Source: Actinomycetota bacterium
Lineage (GTDB): Bacteria; Actinomycetota; Actinomycetes; Nanopelagicales; Nanopelagicaceae
Length of the DNA: 10,125 nucleotides
NCBI GenBank assembly: GCA_009699165.1
Contig: WLOR01000051.1
Coordinates: 1-10,125 of the forward strand
Direction of reading: 5' to 3'
Translations under genes and position numbers: made by a program
The notes under the pieces: generated by a model
The model's input: only the letters and a program-made list of their open reading frames with translations
What the model was told of the DNA's origin: nothing
Database searches by the model: none
In this document: piece by piece, positions 1 to 6,788 of the stretch
How the letters are laid out: each line of letters starts with the position of its first letter
How positions within the stretch are numbered: the stretch's first letter is position 1

Positions 1-282
1 CTTGGAATCAGTGCTGGATACTTGCCATGGTTCTTTTTCCAACAAAGAACGGTCTTCACCTTTTATGCAATTATCTTTGAGCCCTTTATGTTGTTGGCGA
101 TTATTTACTGTGCAAAGCGATTACTAGATAGTGCCTTAAAGCCGGCGGTTTCTAGTGGAATTGTCATTGGTTCGATGGTGGTTATATTCCTAAACTTTAT
201 CTACTTCTTACCCGTCTTTACCGGTCAGGTTATGAACTACTCGGACTGGATGAAGTTAATGTGGCTTAACTCCTGGATCTAA
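1..282 (+). CDS. pmt: C-terminal fragment of PMT-family protein O-mannosyltransferase
   Basis: The reading frame is open from base 1 and ends at TAA 280-282, so the window holds only about the last 93 residues. The TTG at 22 is an internal codon, since the frame continues upstream as LGISAGY. The fragment begins with a G-Y-L-P-W-F segment followed by QQRTVFTFYAI, a hallmark of the C-terminal four-helix region of actinobacterial dolichyl-phosphate-mannose/polyprenyl-phosphate-mannose protein mannosyltransferases. Two or three hydrophobic helices follow (about residues 25-40 and 53-76 of the fragment). The family transfers mannose from a polyprenyl phosphate carrier to secreted proteins at the plasma membrane. 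The next gene converges with it: the stop ends at 282 and the opposite-strand stop begins at 283, so there is no intergenic base. Family assignment is fairly sure; substrate is not visible. Confidence 0.85.
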   Translation, partial: LGISAGYLPWFFFQQRTVFTFYAIIFEPFMLLAIIYCAKRLLDSALKPAVSSGIVIGSMVVIFLNFIYFLPVFTGQVMNYSDWMKLMWLNSWI

Positions 283-1086
283 CTATTCGTTAGCGGCCCT
301 TGCTTGATTAAGACGATCAACGGCCTCTTCTGCAAGTTGTTGATCAAAGATCTGATCACGCGAAGGCGATGCTGCAGCAAGTGCTTGGCGCTCTAGACGC
401 TCTTGCTCGTCACTCCAGGCTCCTGGAACCGTTAAATCAATTACGCGCTTTGGAATAATCGCCTTTGGTGCATTGACATATGTTGGAACCGGAACATCAG
501 CTGGCTGCCATGCATTTCGAACCGTTGCTGTTCCTTGAGGCAAAATTACAACACTCTTAAGTTCACGCTCAGAAAGTGGAATCCAGTGCTCTTGAGAAAG
601 CTTAGGTGTTACAACGTCTACTAGATTAGTTGCAGATACACCTGCTGTGCGACGTTGCAACTGTTGAATTCGACGGTGTTGAATTCGATCTGCAATCGTC
701 TGGTGTCTTACGTTTGCAATATAAATCAATATTCCTGTTGCAGGCACTAGTGCATATAAAAACGGCATCGAATTCATAAGGCCTCCTACAATTGTTGCGA
801 CTAGGGAAAATGTCAATAATCCAAAAATAATACGTCGCCTTAAAAGAAGTTGGGCGATCTTTGCTTCGCGATCTAAATCAATATGGTGATGTTCATTAAT
901 CGCAGTTGAGTGTGATGAAGAGTTAGCAACCACCGTTAAAGCAACTTTAAAACGCTCAACCGACTTTCCTGAAAATTCATTGCGGTCATGGATCCAACGG
1001 GGCGCAAAGTAGGCAACCCACATCCCAATAATCGCAATATAAATAATTCCGGAAGTCATGATGTACAAAGATAAAGGAGGAGGCAT
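283..1086 (-). CDS. GlpR-like three-helix membrane protein, candidate receptor for the gephyrin-like protein
   Basis: The 267-residue protein has an N-terminal membrane helix (about 12-28) ending in F-A-P-R-W, a basic/polar stretch with SVERF (42-46), and a His cluster (HHH 66-68). Two closely spaced helices follow (about 86-103 and 107-125). The long, probably cytoplasmic C-terminal tail carries a Trp/Pro-rich block (WQPADVPVPTYV, 193-204, then IDLTVPGAW). This layout matches actinobacterial membrane proteins encoded beside rimJ and moeA, such as Rv0996 of M. tuberculosis and, by my recollection, GlpR of Corynebacterium. It is the last gene of the glp-rimJ-glpR unit, 21 bases after rimJ. The ATG at 1086 has no Shine-Dalgarno and begins with three Pro codons. 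The ATG at 1059 (258 residues, MTSGIIYI...) is an equally good start and better resembles homologues. Role in division is inferred from context and topology. Confidence 0.65.
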   Translation of the reverse strand: MPPPLSLYIMTSGIIYIAIIGMWVAYFAPRWIHDRNEFSGKSVERFKVALTVVANSSSHSTAINEHHHIDLDREAKIAQLLLRRRIIFGLLTFSLVATIVGGLMNSMPFLYALVPATGILIYIANVRHQTIADRIQHRRIQQLQRRTAGVSATNLVDVVTPKLSQEHWIPLSERELKSVVILPQGTATVRNAWQPADVPVPTYVNAPKAIIPKRVIDLTVPGAWSDEQERLERQALAAASPSRDQIFDQQLAEEAVDRLNQARAANE

Positions 1087-1107
1087 TACTTTTATGGGAT
1101 TTAAGCG

Positions 1108-1680
1108 CTACTTAATTGAGGGATTTTCCTTTACGAAAGCGATATGGTCGCGCCAATCTCCATCGATGTGAAGGTATCTAGCTCGCTCCCCTTCAAAGAT
1201 ATAGCCAGATTTTTCAGCAACTCTGCGAGATGCAGCATTTTCTGGCCGCAGATTAATCTCTAATCGATGCAGCAAAAGATGAGTAAACGCGAAATCAGTT
1301 AAAAGGCCCACTGCCTGCGTCGTATAACCCTTATTGGCATAGTTTCGATCTATCCAATAGCCGATATGGCCCCCTCGAAGAGCCCCCAAAATCACCCCAC
1401 CCAATGAGATTTGCCCGATCAGATTGCGCTGATGCCAGATAGCAAATGAGAATGAATGGCCTTCTCGCGCCTGGCTGTTAAGGCTACGCACCATTTCAAA
1501 GTACGAGGGTAGGTGCTGATAATCCCCATCAGAGTTAAGCAATGGGACGGTGGCCTCCCAGGGCGAAAGCCATGCCCGATTCTGCGCACGCACTGAGTTC
1601 CATTGGCCACGATCACGAAATCGCAGTGGCCGCAGATAAATATCTTCGCCATGTAAGACGGTTGGCCAACGCTGGGTCAT
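1108..1680 (-). CDS. rimJ: RimJ/RimL-type GNAT N-acetyltransferase
   Basis: This 190-residue protein has full GNAT length. The N-terminal strand (GEDIYLRPLRFRD, 11-23) is typical of the RimJ/RimL group. The acetyl-CoA-binding motif A lies in IGYWID (106-111) followed by NYANKGYTT (113-121). Motif B is RPENAASRRVAEKSGY (145-160), the usual NxxSxxvaeKxGF pattern. The family acetylates N-terminal amines of ribosomal or other proteins; the substrate here is unknown. The gene starts 6 bases after the moeA-like stop and ends 21 bases before the membrane-protein gene, so it is probably co-transcribed with both. The same moeA-rimJ-membrane-protein order occurs in Mycobacterium. There is no clear ribosome binding site, so translation is probably coupled to the upstream gene. 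Family call is strong; the symbol is by homology and synteny. Confidence 0.85.
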   Translation of the reverse strand: MTQRWPTVLHGEDIYLRPLRFRDRGQWNSVRAQNRAWLSPWEATVPLLNSDGDYQHLPSYFEMVRSLNSQAREGHSFSFAIWHQRNLIGQISLGGVILGALRGGHIGYWIDRNYANKGYTTQAVGLLTDFAFTHLLLHRLEINLRPENAASRRVAEKSGYIFEGERARYLHIDGDWRDHIAFVKENPSIK

Positions 1681-1686
1681 CGTTTT

Positions 1687-2598
1687 TTAGATGTATCTGC
1701 GCTCGAGGATGACGACCGTGACTGAATCGCCGGCAGATAAGTGAGTTGTCTTTTCCCCAATAGCTATAAAGGCCGTGGCATCAGAGAGTGTTGATATCTC
1801 CTCTTGATCACCCAGCGGCATAACTGATTTTGCATCCTCTGATAATGTGGCGCGAATATACGAGCGCATTCCCGGAGCTGACTCAATCGCCTTTTCAAGT
1901 TTGGCTTTTACCGATGGACGATGAATCGTCGCGGCTCCCAACATTGTTCGAATCATCGGGCGGACAAAGAGTTCGAATGAAATGTAAGCCGCGATTGGAT
2001 CACCTGGCAGAGTTACAACTGGTGTTTGATCGGGACCGATTTGACCATAGTTATGGCGCCCGCTCATTTCGATAGCCATATCCACGGTTGTAATCTCGCC
2101 TATGCGTGAAAGGGTTCGGGTAATGAGATCGAATGAATCATCTTGGCGCTCACCGCTAATAATAATTAAATCCGCGCGCACTAATTGATCTTCTATAACC
2201 TTTTGGAGTTCTTCCTCGTCATCTGGAATCGAATGAACGCGATATGCAACGGCACCAACTTCGCGCACTGCAGTTGTCAGTAGCCACGAGTTAGTTTCGT
2301 ACTCTTCATCGTGGGCAAGGGCTTTACCTGGCTCTACAAGATCTGGGCCAGCTGAAAGGACGACAACGCGAGGATGCGGGCGAGTAGGCAAGTGATCTCG
2401 CCCAATCGATGCAGCAAGACCAATCTGAGTTGAGCGAATTCGACTGCCTGCCCGCATAACCAGGCGCTCACCTGCATAGACATCCTCGGCCAGAGTCGCA
2501 CCATGGGCATCTAGTAATGGCATATCGAAGGAGTCCAGCGGCTTGCAGATGGCGATAAGAGAGGTGAGGAAATCATCTACCCGCGTGTGCTCTGCCAT
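1687..2598 (-). CDS. glp: Gephyrin/MoeA-like protein lacking domain II and active-site motifs (Glp-like)
   Basis: This is a MoeA-family protein of 303 residues, against about 410 for E. coli MoeA. Domain I (1-42, ending LAEDVYA) runs straight into the later part of the family fold (GERLVMRAGSR, from 43), so about 100 residues forming domain II are absent, including the SAMDGYA and MTGA motifs. The MoCF-like domain III follows: VVLSAGPDLVEPG (79-91), YETNSW (100-105), then ISGERQ (147-152) where MoeA has SGGVS, and IEMSGRH (176-182) where MoeA has IKPGKP. LPGDP (197-201) is kept, and domain IV is 225-303. Loss of these parts makes molybdate insertion unlikely. With a GlpR-like gene two positions downstream, it more likely resembles Glp, the gephyrin-like protein that binds FtsZ in Corynebacterium. 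The ATG at 2598 is preferred over the in-frame GTG at 2604 because a -10-like element ends 6 bases before it. Confidence 0.8.
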   Translation of the reverse strand: MAEHTRVDDFLTSLIAICKPLDSFDMPLLDAHGATLAEDVYAGERLVMRAGSRIRSTQIGLAASIGRDHLPTRPHPRVVVLSAGPDLVEPGKALAHDEEYETNSWLLTTAVREVGAVAYRVHSIPDDEEELQKVIEDQLVRADLIIISGERQDDSFDLITRTLSRIGEITTVDMAIEMSGRHNYGQIGPDQTPVVTLPGDPIAAYISFELFVRPMIRTMLGAATIHRPSVKAKLEKAIESAPGMRSYIRATLSEDAKSVMPLGDQEEISTLSDATAFIAIGEKTTHLSAGDSVTVVILERRYI

Positions 2599-2604
2599 AA
2601 TCAC

Positions 2605-2610
2605 ACCATA
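2605..2610 (-). promoter_or_regulatory. Probable -10 element (TATGGT) for a leaderless glp transcript
   Basis: On the minus strand TATGGT fits the TANNNT form and is followed by exactly 6 bases and then the ATG of the moeA-like gene. Transcription would therefore begin at or next to the start codon, the usual leaderless arrangement in Actinobacteria. No Shine-Dalgarno precedes the ATG, which agrees. No good -35 hexamer is visible at 16-18 bases upstream. Confidence 0.45.
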
Positions 2611-2666
2611 CTTGTTAAGCCAGGCTTTCGTTGGGATTTAACCCCACATTACTGCGGAGATAAGAG

Positions 2667-3215
2667 ATGAATCAGAGCACAGTTAAAAGTGAGCTTCGTG
2701 AGCGACTACGACGTGAGCGACGACAAAAATTTATCGCCTCAAATTTTAATATTATTTTAAAAACACCAGAGGTCATATCTGCATCAACCATCGCCTCGTA
2801 TATTTCATATGAGGTCGAACCAAGCACGACCGAGATCAACAAAGCTTTCCTTAAGGCAGGTAAGCGGGTTTTACTGCCACGAGTAAACGGTGAAGTTCTC
2901 GAATGGATTCAGTGGAGCGGTGATCCGAGCGAGTTAAAAGTGACTAAGAAACTCTCAGAGCCAATAGGTAAACCAGTTACAGATTTGGATGGAATCGACG
3001 TAATGGTCGTGCCAGCTCTTCGGATAGATCAACATGGTTATCGCCTTGGGCAAGGTGGAGGATTTTATGATCGTGCGCTGGCATATCTTCCGGGTTGGAA
3101 GATTGGTTTAGTACATGCAGGCGAGTTAACAAGTCAGAGCCTGCCCCGAGAACCTCATGACATCGCCCTTGATGCTGCGGCAACTCCATCGGTTGTAGTG
3201 CGATTTAAAGTTTAA
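2667..3215 (+). CDS. 5-formyltetrahydrofolate cyclo-ligase
   Basis: The enzyme converts 5-formyltetrahydrofolate to 5,10-methenyltetrahydrofolate with ATP, returning storage folate to one-carbon metabolism in the cytoplasm. At 182 residues it has normal length. The diagnostic HGYRLGQGGGFYDR segment (123-136) carries the glycine-rich ATP/phosphate loop and the YDR signature. The basic N-terminal helix (KSELRERLRRERR) and the SYISYEVEPST strand-loop (44-54) are also typical. The ATG at 2667 follows GGAG (2656-2659) with 7 bases of spacing. It is transcribed divergently from the moeA-like gene across about 68 bases, as in Mycobacterium, except that galU is missing between them here. Its TAA shares bases with the convergent acyl-CoA dehydrogenase stop: the two stops are read from the same palindromic TTAA at 3212-3215. 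Confidence 0.93.
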   Translation: MNQSTVKSELRERLRRERRQKFIASNFNIILKTPEVISASTIASYISYEVEPSTTEINKAFLKAGKRVLLPRVNGEVLEWIQWSGDPSELKVTKKLSEPIGKPVTDLDGIDVMVVPALRIDQHGYRLGQGGGFYDRALAYLPGWKIGLVHAGELTSQSLPREPHDIALDAAATPSVVVRFKV

Positions 3216-4357
3216 GAGTGTGGAAGATTGCGCGCCATCACAATTCGTTGAATCTGATTGGTGCCCTCATAAATCTGAGTTAACTTTGCATCACGCATCA
3301 TTCGCTCAACTGGATAGTCAGAGACATATCCGTAGCCACCCAAAACTTGAATTGCATCCTGCGTTACTTTCATCGCGACATCGCTAGTGAAGCATTTGCT
3401 TGCAGCAGAAAAGAATCGTAAATCCTTTTCATTATTCTCACTCTTAACCGCAGCGGCATAGGTTAATTGACGAGCGGCTTCGATATTCATTGCCATGTCA
3501 GCCAACATAAACTGCACACCTTGAAAATCAAAGATCTCCTTGCCAAACTGTTTGCGCTCATGCGAATACTTTGTTGCTACATCGAGTGCACCTTGAGCCA
3601 AGCCCAAAGCTTGAGCGGCGATAGTGATTCGAGTGTGATCTAAAGTGTTCATTGCAAGCGCAAAACCCTCACCGACTGGGCTGATTCGACGATCATCGCC
3701 GAGTTTTACATTGTCGAAATAAACCTCGCGGGTCGGAGATCCCCTAAAGCCCATCTTCTTTTCGGGAGCGCCAAAAGATATTCCTGGATCGGATTTTTCT
3801 ACTATAAATGCCGTAATTCCCTTCGAGCCAAGCGTTGGATTGCCTTGGGCAATAACCGTATAGAACTCAGAGACTCCTGCATTGGAGATCCACTTCTTAC
3901 TTCCGTTGAGCACCCAGCCATCGCCATCTGGCTCTACCTTCGTTCGAAGTGCAGAAGCATCAGAGCCAGCGTCAGATTCGGAGAGACAGTACGAGAAGCC
4001 TTTTCCAGCAACAAGTTGTGGCAGCCACCGCTTCTTTTGTTCATCACTACCGCCCAGAATTAAAGGAAGCGATCCGAGTTTATTAACTGCTGGAATAAGT
4101 GATGATGCACCACATACTCGTGCGATTTCCTCAATGATAATTACTGTTGCCAAAGCATCTGCGCCATCTCCGCCAAACTCGGTTGGGACATGCGCCGCAC
4201 TTAACCCTGCCTTTTGTAAAGCGATTACGGCCTCTTGCGGATAACGATGTTCTTCATCGACGGACTGAGCATGCGGTGCAATCTCTTTTTCAGATAGCGC
4301 ACGAACGCTTGCGCGCAGCTCTTTATATTCACTAGGTAGATCAAAGATATTTTCCAT
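3212..4357 (-). CDS. Acyl-CoA dehydrogenase (FAD-dependent)
   Basis: This 381-residue flavoprotein catalyses alpha,beta-dehydrogenation of an acyl-CoA, passing electrons to an electron-transfer flavoprotein. Signature 1 is YCLSESDAGSD (123-133) and signature 2 is QVLGGYGYVSDYPVERMMRD (337-356). The catalytic base is Glu364 in IYEGTNQIQR, the position used by short- and medium-chain and branched-chain members. RKQFGKEIFDFQGVQFMLADM (from about 268) is the usual C-terminal helical-domain start. Length and motifs indicate an intact enzyme; chain-length or branched substrate cannot be read from sequence alone. The start ATG overlaps the copD-ctaG stop by one base (TAATG), so translation is probably coupled. 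A weak AGGA lies about 10 bases upstream. Why it sits in a copper/oxidase unit is not obvious. The 3' end overlaps the convergent cyclo-ligase by 4 bases. Confidence 0.93.
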   Translation of the reverse strand: MENIFDLPSEYKELRASVRALSEKEIAPHAQSVDEEHRYPQEAVIALQKAGLSAAHVPTEFGGDGADALATVIIIEEIARVCGASSLIPAVNKLGSLPLILGGSDEQKKRWLPQLVAGKGFSYCLSESDAGSDASALRTKVEPDGDGWVLNGSKKWISNAGVSEFYTVIAQGNPTLGSKGITAFIVEKSDPGISFGAPEKKMGFRGSPTREVYFDNVKLGDDRRISPVGEGFALAMNTLDHTRITIAAQALGLAQGALDVATKYSHERKQFGKEIFDFQGVQFMLADMAMNIEAARQLTYAAAVKSENNEKDLRFFSAASKCFTSDVAMKVTQDAIQVLGGYGYVSDYPVERMMRDAKLTQIYEGTNQIQRIVMARNLPHS

Positions 4358-6204
4358 TAGCTTTCATTCCTATCGCGTTGGGCTAACTCCTGTAAATACT
4401 GGTTGTACTCAGCTAAATCATCGGGCTGTCCCATTGCAGCCGCGCGGACGGTATTGCGATCTATGCGCTTTGCCTCGCGAGAGTCATCCTTGACCCAACT
4501 TATGAAAGTTGCAACAAGTGCAATAAGAATTGGAATCTCGCCCATAGCCCATCCGATAGAGCCACCCAACTGCTGGTCTGCCAAAAGATCTGTCAGCCAA
4601 GGTGTCTTCAATGATGCGAAATATCCGCGATCAATAAGGGTTGTAGAAGACATGAGTGCGACCGAGAAGAAGGCGTGGATGCTCATAGCGGCAAAGACAA
4701 TGACGATTCGCACTAAGTGCGGAACTCGCCGTGGATTTGGATCGATACCGATAATTACGTGAAAGAAGAGGAGTCCGGCAAGAATAAAGTGAATATTCAT
4801 GAAGAGGTGGCCGACGTGACTCTGCATCATCGAACCAAATAAGTTTGTGAAATAAAGAGCAAACAAAGATCCATCAAAAAATGCGAGTGCCACGACTGGA
4901 TACGTATAGAAAATCGCTAATTTAGAATGCAGTGCTGCCAGCAGCGTTGCGCGAACGCCGCGTTCATCTTTAGTTCGGCCTTGTGGCAGAGTTCGTAAAG
5001 CTAAAGTGATTGGTGCGCCTAAAACAATCCCAATTGGTGCAATCATTCCTAAAATCATGTGCGCAACCATGTGATAAGAAAAAGCAAAGTGTGCATAAAG
5101 GCCAAGCCCGCCACTTGTTGCAAAATCAATGAGTGCTATGCCACAAGCAAATGCCACTGTTCGACCAACTGGCCACTTGTCACCACGATGGTGCAAAACT
5201 AAAACACCTTTAACATATAGAGCAACAGCAGTAATCAGAAGGCCGATCATCAACGCATCAGGCTCGTAACTAAAGAAAATTCTCCCCCAAGTAGGAGCTG
5301 GTGGTGTTGGGATTCCGGAGACTGCTATCGCAGGATCGAAGGCTTGGCGTCCTGGTCTTTCGGGTGCTTGGTTAGATGAGAGCCATGCACCCATTGCAAC
5401 GGTTACAACCATAATTACTGCTTCGACGAAAATTAATCTTCCAAAGCCTAACCAATCAATTTGATCGCGCTTTGCTAAGTTTTCACGGTGCACATATCCA
5501 ATGGCTACTAAAATTAAAGTCAGAGCGATCTTCGCAATCACTACATAGGCATACGCCGAGTTCCAAGCCCCCTGAAAATCGAGTCTTGCCCAAGCATTGA
5601 CCGTACCGCTGGCAATAACGGCAAGAATTGACCACAGGGCTAGTTCGCTAAAGCGATGAACTGCAATTGGGCGGTCTTCTGGCTCTATGAGCGCAATAGC
5701 AATCACGCCCCCAACCCACAGAGAGAGTGCGGCAACATGAATAACTAAAGAGCCGATTGCCAAACCATGCGAGCCACTAGAAGCAGCATGACTTTGAAAA
5801 ATAGGTGCAACTAATCCCAAAAGAGCAAGAACAAGCATGAATGCCGCAGAGAGAATCTTTTTGACGCGAAAAGCAAAAACCGCAATCACTAATCCGACAA
5901 TAGCTTCGAAGAGTAAGTATTGGCCAAGAGTTATCTGGGTAATAAAAGATCGTAAAACAGTTGCATCTAGTGCAACTGATACTGGTTGATCCAAAATTGT
6001 CGCAAGCGTAAATACAATCGTTCCGAAACTTCCGACTGACCAGAGAATTGCAGAGCCCCACAAGAGTCGGCGAAGTTTTTCACCCTGAGTTGAGAGTCGA
6101 CCCTGGGTATCCAACAGCAAGAAACTCATTGCCAACAAACTCCCGATAGTCGTAAAACTTCCAACTAGTGAGAGATACTTAAAAATTACATTTAACGCAA
6201 TCAT
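4357..6204 (-). CDS. ctaG: CopD-CtaG fusion: copper transport / cytochrome oxidase assembly membrane protein
   Basis: This polytopic 615-residue protein joins two domains, a fusion common in Actinobacteria. The CopD-like half (about 1-275) has some eight hydrophobic helices, with SHAASSGSH (138-146), H156 and LWVGG (162-166) matching the CopD core. After a Pro-rich linker (about 280-305) comes the caa3-type CtaG half. Its pattern is HFAFSYHMVAH (372-382) with LGAPITL, then SHVGHLFMNIHF (462-473), H482 and DPNPR (488-492), H510, and the DQQLGGSIGW motif (543-552). The many intramembrane histidines suit Cu binding. Proteins of this kind import copper or deliver it to the CuB site of haem-copper oxidase at the plasma membrane. 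The C-terminal 45 residues are charged and cytoplasmic. The ATG overlaps the copC-like stop in ATGA (6201-6204), and its stop overlaps the acyl-CoA dehydrogenase start, so all three genes are coupled. Confidence 0.92.
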   Translation of the reverse strand: MIALNVIFKYLSLVGSFTTIGSLLAMSFLLLDTQGRLSTQGEKLRRLLWGSAILWSVGSFGTIVFTLATILDQPVSVALDATVLRSFITQITLGQYLLFEAIVGLVIAVFAFRVKKILSAAFMLVLALLGLVAPIFQSHAASSGSHGLAIGSLVIHVAALSLWVGGVIAIALIEPEDRPIAVHRFSELALWSILAVIASGTVNAWARLDFQGAWNSAYAYVVIAKIALTLILVAIGYVHRENLAKRDQIDWLGFGRLIFVEAVIMVVTVAMGAWLSSNQAPERPGRQAFDPAIAVSGIPTPPAPTWGRIFFSYEPDALMIGLLITAVALYVKGVLVLHHRGDKWPVGRTVAFACGIALIDFATSGGLGLYAHFAFSYHMVAHMILGMIAPIGIVLGAPITLALRTLPQGRTKDERGVRATLLAALHSKLAIFYTYPVVALAFFDGSLFALYFTNLFGSMMQSHVGHLFMNIHFILAGLLFFHVIIGIDPNPRRVPHLVRIVIVFAAMSIHAFFSVALMSSTTLIDRGYFASLKTPWLTDLLADQQLGGSIGWAMGEIPILIALVATFISWVKDDSREAKRIDRNTVRAAAMGQPDDLAEYNQYLQELAQRDRNES

Positions 6205-6722
6205 CTATCCCTAAATAGTTTTCGTGCATATAGTGATAACCCAATAAGTACAAAGAAAGCAATAATCAGAATTGCAAAGATAAAAACATTTGTTCCCCAA
6301 CTACTACTTGCTGGAGTCTGCGACTGTGTTGGTGTCGGAGATGGTTCGGTTGGGGTAATAACACTGGGTGCTGAAAAATTAAATGTGAAAGATCCTTGTA
6401 GTGGTACTTCGCCTTCGGAATAAAGCGTGTACGCAACCCGGTAAATTCCAGATTCAGTCAGAGGTTTCAATCCGATAGTTGCATTTACACCGTCAACGGT
6501 GATGGTTCCATCGTCGACTCGAATTCCAGATGGGTCAGTGACAATCAACTCGTTTGCATCAGCTATCAAATCAACCTGCGAGGTTAAAGTGACATAACTC
6601 GGAGGTGTAGCCAACGTCGAACCGCTGATGGGTGATGTCGTAATGAGTGAATTAGCCGACGCAGATGCAAGTCCAGCGTAGGTAAGCAGCACTAAAAGTG
6701 CGGCCAGGCCCTTGATTCTCAA
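6201..6722 (-). CDS. copC: Membrane-anchored CopC-like protein lacking Cu(II) ligands
   Basis: This is a 173-residue exported protein. The start chosen is TTG 6722, because GAGGGAG (6734-6728) precedes it by 5 bases and because it places MRIKGLAALLVLL directly as a signal peptide. The ATG at 6785 would add 21 polar residues before the signal. Cleavage is likely after ASA (residue 23). The CopC-type beta domain follows (24-117) with the TTSPISGSTL and GIYRVAYTLYSEGEVPLQGSF segments. A Ser/Thr/Pro linker (about 122-141), one C-terminal helix (about 146-167) and a basic RKLFRDR tail complete it. Classical CopC binds Cu(II) through an N-terminal His and the Asp and His of an ADGH motif. Here the mature N-terminus is Asn and the motif reads SEGEVP (102-107), so these ligands are missing. 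It probably partners the CopD domain encoded immediately downstream. Confidence 0.88.
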   Translation of the reverse strand: MRIKGLAALLVLLTYAGLASASANSLITTSPISGSTLATPPSYVTLTSQVDLIADANELIVTDPSGIRVDDGTITVDGVNATIGLKPLTESGIYRVAYTLYSEGEVPLQGSFTFNFSAPSVITPTEPSPTPTQSQTPASSSWGTNVFIFAILIIAFFVLIGLSLYARKLFRDR

Positions 6723-6727
6723 CGTAA

Positions 6728-6734
6728 CTCCCTC
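6728..6734 (-). promoter_or_regulatory. Shine-Dalgarno that fixes the copC-like TTG start
   Basis: The minus strand reads GAGGGAG, then TTACG, then TTG. The 5-base spacing is optimal, and there is no comparable site before the ATG at 6785. This is the main reason to place the start at 6722 rather than 6785. Confidence 0.8.
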
Positions 6735-6750
6735 ACTATTGGATGTCGAT

Positions 6751-6779
6751 TCGACCCTATCGTGCCACTTCTTTAGACT
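6751..6779 (+). promoter_or_regulatory. Candidate sigma70-type promoter for the fmdB-like gene
   Basis: TCGACC (6751-6756) and TAGACT (6774-6779) are separated by 17 bases, each matching 4 of 6 consensus positions. Transcription would start near 6786, giving a leader of about 40 bases that contains the C4-A4-G4-T4 element and the GGAG site. The pattern is weak and could be chance. Confidence 0.35.
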
Positions 6780-6788
6780 ACGCATCTA

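Noticed and set aside
1073..1171. Plus-strand AAAGGAGGAGG followed 10 bases later by an ATG and a 25-codon frame (1094-1171).
   Set aside because: The purine run is the reverse complement of the Pro-Pro-Pro codons at the start of the glpR-like gene. The frame is short and antisense to rimJ, with no other support.
2599..2604. GTG start at 2604 for the moeA-like gene (305 residues).
   Set aside because: It would lie between the -10 element and the predicted transcript start, and the added residues have no counterpart in the family.
2612..2640. TTGTTA-17-GATTTA as a promoter of the cyclo-ligase gene.
   Set aside because: The -10 part does not fit TANNNT; no better pair is visible, so no promoter is called.
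3882..4244. Plus-strand frame of 120 codons inside the acyl-CoA dehydrogenase gene.
   Set aside because: Antisense shadow of a gene with full family motifs; the product is low-complexity Ser/Pro-rich with no recognisable fold.
4403..4762. Plus-strand frame of 119 codons inside the copD-ctaG gene.
   Set aside because: Antisense shadow; no start signal and no family resemblance.
6723..6785. Extension of the copC-like gene to the ATG at 6785 (194 residues).
   Set aside because: It adds 21 polar residues before an otherwise standard signal peptide and has no Shine-Dalgarno, whereas TTG 6722 has one at 5 bases.
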